Assembly: GCA_003175985.1 (NCBI GenBank)
Contig: PSRJ01000246.1
Location: 1-42,520 of the forward strand
Reading direction: 5' to 3'
Length of the DNA stretch: 42,520 bases
From: Terriglobia bacterium
GTDB taxonomy: Bacteria > Acidobacteriota > Terriglobia > Bryobacterales > Bryobacteraceae
Part shown: in pieces, positions 16,871 through 26,561 of the stretch
Position numbering within the stretch: position 1 is the stretch's first letter
Layout of the letters: each line of letters begins with the position of its first letter
Translations under genes and position numbers: made by a program
Notes under the pieces: generated by a model
The model's input: only the letters and a program-made list of their open reading frames with translations
The model's database searches: none
Told to the model about the DNA's origin: nothing

Positions 16871-17596
16871 TCAACCTAATGCAGGCGTACTGTTCTTTCC
16901 ACGCAGGACAAAATCCAAGCGAAAGCTGAGCATATTCGTCCCGGACTCCACTTTGGTCGGCTGCGGTTGAAAGATCAGGCGCTGACGCGCTTCCGGGTCG
17001 AGGACACCGTTTAGCAGCAGATCGGTTTCGTTGAGTGGTTCACCGGGAAAGAAGATCTGCGTCACGTAGCGGTTCATCCAGCTCGGGCCGAAGATCGAGA
17101 AATGAATATGCGGCGGCCGCCACCACCAGTCCGATTCCATCACGGGATAACCGCCGGGCTTGATGGTCCGAAACTGGTAACTCCCATCGGCGCCGGTGCG
17201 GAAGCGGCCCTGGCCGGTAAAGTTGGCGTCGAGCGGCGCCTGGTGCCGGTCCAACTGGTGGATGTACTTGCCGGCGGAGTTCGCCTGCCAGACCTCGACG
17301 AGCGCGCAGGTGAGCGGCGCGCCATCCTCGTCCGTCACGCGGCCGGAAACAGAGATGAGCTGGCCGATGGCGCGGGGGCCGCCCGGTGTGAGGCAGGAGA
17401 AATCGCCGTTACCGAGGTTGAGCTTCTCTTCCAGGCCTGTAGGTCCGGTGAGTTCGGAGAGGGTCAGCGGGCGTTCGATCAGCGGCTGCGCCGGAGTGCG
17501 CGTCCAACTTCGCGGATAGCCTTTGATTTGCCGGAGCGTTTGCGTCCGGTCATCGTAGGGCAGATAGGCAGTTTGGGGAAGCGATCCGGCAGCCAT
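16871..17596 (-). CDS. pcaH: Protocatechuate 3,4-dioxygenase beta subunit
   Basis: Iron-bearing subunit of 241 aa that cleaves protocatechuate between its hydroxyls to 3-carboxy-cis,cis-muconate. All four Fe(III) ligands are in place: Tyr111 (GKYIHQLD), Tyr150 (KPGGYP), His163 and His165 (PPHIHFSI). The length fits the family. ATG 17596 is chosen because the family start lies there. A longer frame upstream is a shadow of the kinase gene. The stop of the PilZ-PAS kinase lies 16 bases upstream, so regulation and catabolism may share a transcript. Together with the LigM-like gene at 21585 it suggests growth on methoxylated aromatics. Confidence 0.92.
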   Translation of the reverse strand: MAAGSLPQTAYLPYDDRTQTLRQIKGYPRSWTRTPAQPLIERPLTLSELTGPTGLEEKLNLGNGDFSCLTPGGPRAIGQLISVSGRVTDEDGAPLTCALVEVWQANSAGKYIHQLDRHQAPLDANFTGQGRFRTGADGSYQFRTIKPGGYPVMESDWWWRPPHIHFSIFGPSWMNRYVTQIFFPGEPLNETDLLLNGVLDPEARQRLIFQPQPTKVESGTNMLSFRLDFVLRGKNSTPALG

Positions 17597-17612
17597 GGAA
17601 TCGTTGATTCTA

Positions 17613-19115
17613 TCATCGTGGCGTCTCGGTCGAAGAACCGTCCGGCCGGCAAGGCAGGATGGCGTAAAACCGGCTTCCGGAGCCCGGCACGCTTTCCGCG
17701 CCGACGCGGCCGCCTTGCGCCTCGACGATGCGTTTAGTGATCGCCAGGCCCAGGCCTGTCCCGGTTTGCGCTTTCGAACTGCTGCCCAACTGGCTGAATT
17801 CGGCGAACAGAAAACCCATCTCCCCCGGCGCGATCCCCATTCCTTTGTCTTGGACCTCAAGGCGGTAGAATGCGCCATTTTCCGGGCACACGCGAATGCG
17901 GATTCCGCTCTCCTCCGCGGAGAACTTAATGGCATTCGACACGAAGTTGTAGAGCACCTGCTTGATGCGCACCGGGTCGGCGCGCACCACCCCCATCCCG
18001 GTGTCCAGGTCGAACGCGATTTTGATCCGCTTGGCCGAGGCCATACCCCGGAGGCTGGCCACAGCTTCGGGAACTACCCGCTCCAACAAAACATCCTCGT
18101 AGCGGAACGTTATCTTCCCAGCTTCGATTGCGGTGACGTCGAGGATCTGGTTCACCAAGGTGAGCAGGTGGCGCGAGCAGGCCAGCAGATCGGCGACGCA
18201 CTCTTTTTGATCCGCGTTGAGAGGGCCGACGGCTCCATCCTGTAGGAGTTCGGAAAAACCGATGATCCCGTTCAACGGAGTGCGGAATTCATGGGAAACG
18301 CTGGCCAGAAAACGATTCTTGACGGTGCTCGCCTCGCAGGCCAGATCGAGCGCCTCGCGGAGTTCGGCGTTCTTGGATTCGAGCGCCGCGGCGTAAGCGA
18401 CCAATTCCTGTTCCGCCTGCTTCTTGCGTGTGATGTCGGTATTCGTCGCCATGATGCCGGTGGGGTTGCCCTGGCTGTCGCGGCGGAGAGCCCAGCGGCT
18501 GGCGACGAAGATGCGAGCCCCATCTTTACGCCGCTGCTCCAGTTCCCCTTCCCAGCGCCCGTTGTCGAGCAGTTCCTGCCGGGCGCGCTCGAGCGACTCG
18601 GGAAAGTTGCCCTGTACCAGCGAGCGGAGTTTGCGGCCCACGGCTTCGGCCTTCGTCCAACCGTACATGCGTTCGGCGCCGGAATTCCAGAACAGAATCT
18701 CTCCGGTCATGGCGGTCACGACGATGGTGTCGTAGGTGAGGTCGAGCAGGTCGGCCTGGTCCTTCAGGATGGCTGCGTGCCGCTCCAGATCGCGATTGGA
18801 GGCCCGCAACTCCTCTGATTGCCAGGCCAGCACCTCGTCAACCAGAGATTCCCAGGGTGACGACAGCTCGATGCCGACACGGAAGCCGATTTCGTCCGCA
18901 CGTTGATAGCGGATGATGCCGGCGATCTCGCGGCTGTTCCAGTCGACGCGCACGTCTGGCCCACCGGTGACCGGATTGTCGATGAGGAGCTGCATGCCGC
19001 CCCGCGAGACGTCCTGGATGCGCGCATTCCACGAAGCACCCGGGGTTCCGGCCGTGCGCAGGGTCGCCGCCTGGCTGACACTGAAGCGCCGCTGGGTGCG
19101 GCTTTCCGCATTCAC
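17613..19115 (-). CDS. PilZ-PAS histidine kinase
   Basis: Soluble histidine kinase of 500 aa. It has an N-terminal PilZ-like domain (about residues 5-105, RRFSVSQAATL and DVSRGGMQLLI), a short coil, a PAS domain (about 130-250), HisKA with His275 (SVSHEFRTP) and a HATPase ([16 protein letters not shown]). PilZ domains bind cyclic di-GMP or related ligands. The start is GTG 19115, which overlaps the upstream stop by 4 bases (GTGA) and has GAGGA just before it. There is no receiver, and no cognate regulator is adjacent. The gene is followed at 16 bases by pcaH. Confidence 0.85.
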   Translation of the reverse strand: MNAESRTQRRFSVSQAATLRTAGTPGASWNARIQDVSRGGMQLLIDNPVTGGPDVRVDWNSREIAGIIRYQRADEIGFRVGIELSSPWESLVDEVLAWQSEELRASNRDLERHAAILKDQADLLDLTYDTIVVTAMTGEILFWNSGAERMYGWTKAEAVGRKLRSLVQGNFPESLERARQELLDNGRWEGELEQRRKDGARIFVASRWALRRDSQGNPTGIMATNTDITRKKQAEQELVAYAAALESKNAELREALDLACEASTVKNRFLASVSHEFRTPLNGIIGFSELLQDGAVGPLNADQKECVADLLACSRHLLTLVNQILDVTAIEAGKITFRYEDVLLERVVPEAVASLRGMASAKRIKIAFDLDTGMGVVRADPVRIKQVLYNFVSNAIKFSAEESGIRIRVCPENGAFYRLEVQDKGMGIAPGEMGFLFAEFSQLGSSSKAQTGTGLGLAITKRIVEAQGGRVGAESVPGSGSRFYAILPCRPDGSSTETPR

Positions 19116-19585
19116 GGCTGTCCTCGCTCGATCTTGCGATGCCTCTCCAAGCGCTCGAGCCGTTCGCGCTCGCGCTGCTTCACGCCAAAATCCCAGTACA
19201 GAAACCGAAGGCCCGTCAGAATGCAATTGAATGCCAGGAAGGTAGGAAGAATGAGAGAGAAATTCCGCCGCCAGTCGAGCCAGAGAAGCAGCGGGACCGC
19301 CAGCAACAACGCCGCGGCAATCAGCTTCCTGCGGCGCGAGCCGGAAGGACTCTCGTCGCGGGGGCCGCAGTCGGGATGTTCGATTACCAGCAACGGAGGA
19401 TGGGCGCGGCCACCGGCGTCCAGCACCTCGCAGCAGATATTCGGATATTCGATCACCTGAGCCTCACAGAACTGCTGCGCCTCGGCAATGGTGTCGAACA
19501 GGATACATGTGGTTTCCAGGGACGAGCGAAACGGCCGGCCTTCGCGCGATAGTGGAATCGAGGTCTGGCGATCTTTCAGAAACAC
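19112..19585 (-). CDS. Membrane protein of unknown function, N-terminus uncertain
   Basis: Predicted 157-aa protein with a soluble N-terminal part rich in Cys (FCEAQ, NICCEV), two hydrophobic segments (about residues 88-102 and 109-128) and a charged Arg/Glu tail. I recognise no named family. GTG 19585 is the first canonical start, but the frame stays open for at least 120 bases upstream and its translation (for example RLFDQRRAP and ADWTEVIRPSQCAV) looks like a continuation of the same domain. Either a rare start codon is used or the sequence has a small error. It shares a 4-base overlap with the PilZ-PAS kinase, so it may be its membrane partner. Confidence 0.6.
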   Translation of the reverse strand: MFLKDRQTSIPLSREGRPFRSSLETTCILFDTIAEAQQFCEAQVIEYPNICCEVLDAGGRAHPPLLVIEHPDCGPRDESPSGSRRRKLIAAALLLAVPLLLWLDWRRNFSLILPTFLAFNCILTGLRFLYWDFGVKQRERERLERLERHRKIERGQP

Positions 19586-19716
19586 GGCGCACTGCGACGG
19601 CCGAATGACCTCGGTCCAATCGGCCGGAGCGCGGCGCTGGTCAAACAGACGGATCTCGACGCCCGTGTTCCCGATGCACGAAAGTGTAGCGCGTTTTGCA
19701 AACGGGATCGAACGAG

Positions 19717-19902
19717 CTACGATGCCTGCGTGTTGGCGGCGGCGAGCTGGCTATTGCTCGTCGTCCAGATACCGGAAATGCTCCCTCCGGCGCCCAAAAA
19801 CAACGCGGCGGAAGCCAGCGCCACAAAGGCCATCAGCAGCGTGTATTCGATCAAGTCTTGACCGGCATCTTCGTTCCAAAATTGAACTAATAAGCTTCGC
19901 AT
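19717..19902 (-). CDS. Flp/Fap type IVb pilin
   Basis: Short pilin of 61 aa. The prepilin peptidase site is G14 followed by QDLIEY, giving the hallmark Glu5-Tyr6 of mature Flp pilins. The hydrophobic helix TLLMAFVALASAALFL follows directly. Flp pilins build thin adhesive fibres through the Tad secretion system. No tad, rcp or prepilin peptidase genes are in the window, so this is a stand-alone copy. GGGGG lies upstream of the ATG. Confidence 0.85.
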   Translation of the reverse strand: MRSLLVQFWNEDAGQDLIEYTLLMAFVALASAALFLGAGGSISGIWTTSNSQLAAANTQAS

Positions 19903-20457
19903 GAGTTGTGCCCCCGAACTAAAGTAATGCCACTTATGTTCTGGAACAAGACTCTCGAAGGTTAGCTACCGCGGGGATTGTTAATGTTGACCGCGGCGGA
20001 TTACCAGTTCGTTTCGAACTCCTGCAGGCATTTCCAGCAGCGGTATTTGCCGTGTACCGGACGCGAAATGGACCGGTGAATCAGCCGGCAACGGGATTTC
20101 GCTACACGCTTGCGTAGTGTCTTCCAAAAGCTGCCTGTCATTGAACGAGACGGCATTACTGTTTCCAGACACGCCTCACCCGCCACCGATTTCACCATGT
20201 TTCCAATCCTCCGATTCCAGTCTCGAGCTTGTGTTGCAGCCCCTGCGAGAATTATTCCCCGGAATGGGGCGTTGACAAAAGTACCGTAAGTAACGGATTC
20301 GGTACCAAAAAGGCATTATCCCCGGGGGTAGTAAGTTACCGTTCGATAGTACCGATAGATAGCGGGGATGCATTTATCCACGGAGAACTTTATCCAAACG
20401 CAGATTTGTGTTTATGTTTCAACAGGATTACCGGTTCACTGTTAAGGAGTGATTGCA
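19903..20457. other. Long intergenic region upstream of pilin and mreB
   Basis: About 555 bases without a confident gene apart from the small frame at 20001-20198. It is lower in GC than the flanks. On the plus strand TTGACA at 20272-20277 could be a -35 box, but no good -10 box stands at 16-18 bases. Two DnaA-box-like words, TTATCCACG (20374-20382) and TTATCCAAA (20390-20398), lie 16 bases apart and each differs from TTATCCACA at one position. AAGGAG at 20444-20449 is the mreB ribosome site. Confidence 0.4.
20001..20198 (-). CDS. Possible small CxxC protein
   Basis: Open frame of 65 aa ending in YRCWKCLQEFETNW, a single CxxC knuckle near the C-terminus, preceded by a basic Arg-rich part. 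I recognise no family. An overlapping frame (19981-20172) in another phase has no such pattern. It could belong upstream of the pilin on the same strand. Weak support: only the compact Cys pair and the lack of a competing gene. Confidence 0.3.
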   Translation of the reverse strand: MVKSVAGEACLETVMPSRSMTGSFWKTLRKRVAKSRCRLIHRSISRPVHGKYRCWKCLQEFETNW

Positions 20458-23464
<3,007 letters not shown>

Positions 23465-23478
23465 GAGCGCCGCCCGAC

Positions 23479-24705
23479 TTACCCGACTACCGAACGCCTC
23501 GCCACCAGCACGCTATCGACGATTTCCCGGAACTCGGTCTGATCGAGCAGACCCCGCTTGGCGATGCCTTTCTCTTTGACACGGCGCAACATTTCGGTAA
23601 CGGCCTCGTCATCGGCGTCGGTAATGCCCATTTTCTCCAGATTGTAGGTAATCGATGCTTTGCCGCTCTTCTTGCCAAGGACGACCTCGCCGGTGCGTCC
23701 GGTGAGCGCGGGATGCGTTCCGAACATGGCGAGCGGTTCTTTGACCACCAGGTCTACCCCAATGCCCGATTCGCGGGTGAAGTTGCGGGCCCCCAGAATG
23801 GGCTTGTTTACGGCAATGGGCAGGTCGCTAATGCGCCGGACGAGTTCTCCCAGTTCCGGCAGTTTGGCCAGGTTGTACTGCGTTTCGTAACCGTAGAGGA
23901 CGTGCAGGGCTACGATCAACTCCTCCAGAGCGGCGTTGCCGGTGCGTTCACCGAGGCCGTTGGCGCAACTGTGAACTACTTCCGCGCCGGCTTCGACTCC
24001 GGCCAACTCAGTGGCTACGGCCATACCGAAATCGTTGTGCGTATGCACTTCGACCGGCAGGCGGGTCCACGATTTTACCAGGCGGACCATGTGCTTGATG
24101 GCTTCGGGGAGCGCGCAACCCATGGTATCGACCACGCCGATCGAATCCGGCGGCGCGTCCTGGACGATGCGGGACAGCAGATTTTTCAGATCCTCTTCGC
24201 GTGCCCGGGTGGTGTCGTACGGGAAATAGACCGTGTGCAGGCCGCGCGATTTGGCGTAATTAATGACGCCCACGCTTTTCTTCAAAACATCTTCCCAAGT
24301 CCACTTGAATTGATATTTGAGCTTGGGATAGCCGATTGGCACTTCGATAATGACGCCGTGACAACCGCATTCCAGAGCTTTGTCGATGTCCGCATTGATG
24401 GCACGGGCGAATGTATAAATACGGGATTTCAGCCCGAGGCGCGAGATCTGCTTGATGGATTCGAAATCCTGCTCGGATACAGCGGGCATGCCGGCTTCGA
24501 TCCGGTCCACGCCGATCTCATCCAGTTTTTCCGCAATGGCGATCTTGTCGGCGACGCTCATCACCACGCCAGGCGTCTGCTCGCCGTCGCGGAGAGTAGC
24601 ATCGTGGATGCTGACGCGCTGAGGAAGATCGAATGCGGCCCGGACTTCCGGTGCGTAATTATAAGGGCTGACCCACCACTGATCCTGCTGGAAATATTTG
24701 TCCAT
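23479..24705 (-). CDS. Isopropylmalate/homocitrate synthase-like enzyme
   Basis: Acyl-CoA-dependent aldol enzyme of the HMGL-like family, about 408 aa, a TIM barrel. The signature SIHDATLRDGEQTPG supplies the catalytic Arg39 and metal ligand Asp40 (numbered from ATG 24705). HTHNDFGMA supplies the two His metal ligands, and NGLGERTGNA follows. The allosteric C-terminal LeuA domain is missing, so leucine feedback is not expected. Length and form fit homocitrate or citramalate synthase-like enzymes as well as short 2-isopropylmalate synthases. No leuB, leuC or leuD is adjacent. Starts at 24720 and 24744 are alternatives. The candidate selenoprotein gene osmC follows 14 bases downstream. Confidence 0.88.
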   Translation of the reverse strand: MDKYFQQDQWWVSPYNYAPEVRAAFDLPQRVSIHDATLRDGEQTPGVVMSVADKIAIAEKLDEIGVDRIEAGMPAVSEQDFESIKQISRLGLKSRIYTFARAINADIDKALECGCHGVIIEVPIGYPKLKYQFKWTWEDVLKKSVGVINYAKSRGLHTVYFPYDTTRAREEDLKNLLSRIVQDAPPDSIGVVDTMGCALPEAIKHMVRLVKSWTRLPVEVHTHNDFGMAVATELAGVEAGAEVVHSCANGLGERTGNAALEELIVALHVLYGYETQYNLAKLPELGELVRRISDLPIAVNKPILGARNFTRESGIGVDLVVKEPLAMFGTHPALTGRTGEVVLGKKSGKASITYNLEKMGITDADDEAVTEMLRRVKEKGIAKRGLLDQTEFREIVDSVLVARRSVVG

Positions 24706-24770
24706 GATAGAGAATCCCATCCTATCAGAACCGCCGCTGACCAAAGACAGGAAACCGGCCGGCTACGAGG

Positions 24771-24892
24771 ATGCTGAAAAGGGCCAAAACCGCTTGCTGG
24801 CGCGCGCGGCTCAGAAACGCATTCACCTGTTTGCAGGAGCTTACCGAGCCGCGACCGTTAGGGAGCGGTAGTCTCACGGCCCTTTTCAGCAT
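24771..24892. repeat. MITE-like element with 15-bp terminal inverted repeats
   Basis: ATGCTGAAAAGGGCC (24771-24785) and GGCCCTTTTCAGCAT (24878-24892) are perfect inverted ends of a 122-base block with no gene. The inner half (24834-24868) recurs, inverted and with 4 differences in 35 bases, at 34002-34036. This is a short non-autonomous, dispersed repeat. It sits between two minus-strand genes and could also end transcription. Confidence 0.75.
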
Positions 24893-24895
24893 CTA

Positions 24896-25378
24896 CTAGA
24901 GAAAGGCCTGGAGCAGACGTTTTTGCACGTTCTTTAAGCTGGAGTGGGCCGAATCCAATTCTTCCACTTTCTGGCGTAACTCGCGAAAGAGGTTCGCGCG
25001 CTCGACCCCGCTTTGAATTACCAGCAGCAGTTGCGAGTTGTCCCATGGCTTTTCCAGATACTGGAAGAGCGACACCTGGTTGATCGCCTGAATGGCGCTC
25101 TGTTTGTCGGAATGGCCGGTGAGCAACACGCGGCTGGCTTCGGGCTGGGCTTCTTTCAGGCGCGCCAACAGTTGAATACCATTCATTTTGGGCATGAGAT
25201 AGTCGGAAACGGCCACGTCTACCCTGTTGGAATCGGCAAAACGCGCGGCTACCTCGGGGTCGGTGAAGCCGTGCACGTCATAGTCGGTTTCCAGTTGGAG
25301 AAAGGCCTTGAGGCTGGTGATGACCATGTCTTCGTCGTCCACGATCAAGACCGAAGGGTTAAGCCCGTTCTGAGTCAC
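24896..25378 (-). CDS. Single-domain response regulator
   Basis: Response regulator of 160 aa. The receiver has the acidic pair Asp14-Asp15, the phospho-acceptor Asp59 (VSDYLMP), Thr in LLTGH and Lys in LEKPW. A C-terminal helix (about residues 125-158) is rich in Glu, Leu and Arg and looks like a coil, so there is no DNA-binding domain. Output is probably by protein contact. The start is GTG 25378, with AAGGAG 9 bases upstream, so the gene overlaps the end of the kinase by 20 bases. The family resembles REC proteins of the RpfG/PleD side that lost their effector. It is the last gene of the carrier-kinase operon. Confidence 0.88.
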   Translation of the reverse strand: MTQNGLNPSVLIVDDEDMVITSLKAFLQLETDYDVHGFTDPEVAARFADSNRVDVAVSDYLMPKMNGIQLLARLKEAQPEASRVLLTGHSDKQSAIQAINQVSLFQYLEKPWDNSQLLLVIQSGVERANLFRELRQKVEELDSAHSSLKNVQKRLLQAFL

Positions 25379-26132
25379 AGTGGGAAGCTCCTTGCCGCAC
25401 GGGAATGCGGATATGAAATGTGGTGCCAAGGCCGGGCTCGCTCTCGAAATCAATGGAGCCCCCGTGCTGTTTTTCGATAATCTCCCGGGATATCGAAAGC
25501 CCCAACCCGGTCCCTTCTCCCAGAGGCTTGGTAGTAAAGCCTTCGTCGAACGCTCTGGCTTTTTGCTCCCTTGTCATGCCGCGGCCGTTATCGGCAATGG
25601 AAATATGGACGCACCCCTCCTCGAGCCGCGTACGTACGGCGATTTTGCCATCGCCTACGATGGCCTGTCCCGCGTTCACCAGCAGATTGAGGAAGACCTG
25701 GTTCAGCATTTGCGGATAGCACTCCACCTCCGGTAAATCCGCCAGGCCGGTTTCCACAGTGATCCGCTTTCGGAACTCCGCCTGGGTGAGCTTTAGAGTG
25801 TCGAGCAATTGCTGGTTGAGATCAACCTTCCGGAGTTCGCTGCCATCCGTTCGGGAGAAGCTCTTCAGCCCCCGGATGATGGAGCGGATGCGCTCACAGG
25901 CGATCTTATCCACGGCCGCGAGATTATGGCAGGTCTCGACGACGCGCCGGGCCTTGGCGAGAGACTCCGGCGTGGGGTTGTCCAGCAGCCCGGGCAGCAT
26001 TTCGAGCGAGCGCAGGATGACGTCGTTATTCGAAAAAATGCTGCCGAGCGGCGTGTTGATCTCGTGGACGATGCCGGTCAGCAACCGGCCGATGGCAGCC
26101 AGTTGATGCAGTTCGGCCGTGGGGGACGTCAT
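25359..26132 (-). CDS. Soluble histidine kinase
   Basis: Histidine kinase of 257 aa without its own sensor domain: only HisKA with His23 (GIVHEINTPLG) and HATPase (ADNGRGM, GEGTGLGLSI). It is one of the ScrA/Walk-like 'NTPLG' kinases. The ATG overlaps the stop of the cyclic-nucleotide-binding gene by 4 bases (ATGA) and it overlaps the response regulator by 20 bases. So the sensor is presumably the cNMP-binding protein or the HEAT-carrier next to it. Phosphate would go to Asp59 of the regulator downstream. A similar 'SHEINTPLG' kinase diverges at 29384. Confidence 0.9.
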   Translation of the reverse strand: MTSPTAELHQLAAIGRLLTGIVHEINTPLGSIFSNNDVILRSLEMLPGLLDNPTPESLAKARRVVETCHNLAAVDKIACERIRSIIRGLKSFSRTDGSELRKVDLNQQLLDTLKLTQAEFRKRITVETGLADLPEVECYPQMLNQVFLNLLVNAGQAIVGDGKIAVRTRLEEGCVHISIADNGRGMTREQKARAFDEGFTTKPLGEGTGLGLSISREIIEKQHGGSIDFESEPGLGTTFHIRIPVRQGASHCDSERA

Positions 26133-26554
26133 TGCTCCACCAATTTGCGAAACCGCTTCACCAGGGTTGAGAAGATGGCCGATGTGATCTCACTGTTATC
26201 CGCCAGCAGATCGTAAAAGTCGTCGCGACCGATGGATAACAGCCGAGTGTCTTCCACAGTGCGGGCGCTCACCGGCATGGAATCGTTTTCTTCGAACAAT
26301 GCCCAGGCCCCCAAGACCTCGTTTTGGTGAGCCGTATGCAGCACTTCGCCGTTGCGGCTCAGTTCCACCGCGCCATCCACAATCACGTAGAGTGCGTCCA
26401 GCGGCTTGGCGGGATCGACAATCACGCGATTGGGGGGAAACTTCTCTTCGTGGGCAATGGTTGCGATGCGCGCCAGTTGCTCGGGAGTGAGACTGCTCAG
26501 TAACTCCACGCCTTCCAGCGCGATCACCTTTTCGACAATGTTCAGCTCCGGCAT
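26129..26554 (-). CDS. Cyclic-nucleotide-binding domain protein
   Basis: Single cNMP-binding domain of 141 aa (Crp-type beta barrel). Visible parts are FPPNRVIVDPAKP, a DALYVIVDGAVEL strand, EVLGAWALFEEN (the phosphate cassette region, with Ala/Trp in place of the usual GE-LA core) and SARTVEDTRLLSI. There is no helix-turn-helix, so it is not a Crp/Fnr regulator. In many NTT-HEAT carriers this domain is fused to the C-terminus; here it is separate and lies only 7 bases after the carrier. It is coupled to the kinase by a 4-base overlap. Ligand (cAMP, cGMP or none) uncertain because the cassette Arg and Glu are not clearly conserved. Confidence 0.85.
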   Translation of the reverse strand: MPELNIVEKVIALEGVELLSSLTPEQLARIATIAHEEKFPPNRVIVDPAKPLDALYVIVDGAVELSRNGEVLHTAHQNEVLGAWALFEENDSMPVSARTVEDTRLLSIGRDDFYDLLADNSEITSAIFSTLVKRFRKLVEQ

Positions 26555-26561
26555 AGATCAC

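Noticed and set aside
23713..24777. 354-codon open frame on the plus strand
   Set aside because: Antisense to the isopropylmalate-synthase-like gene, which carries the complete family signatures.
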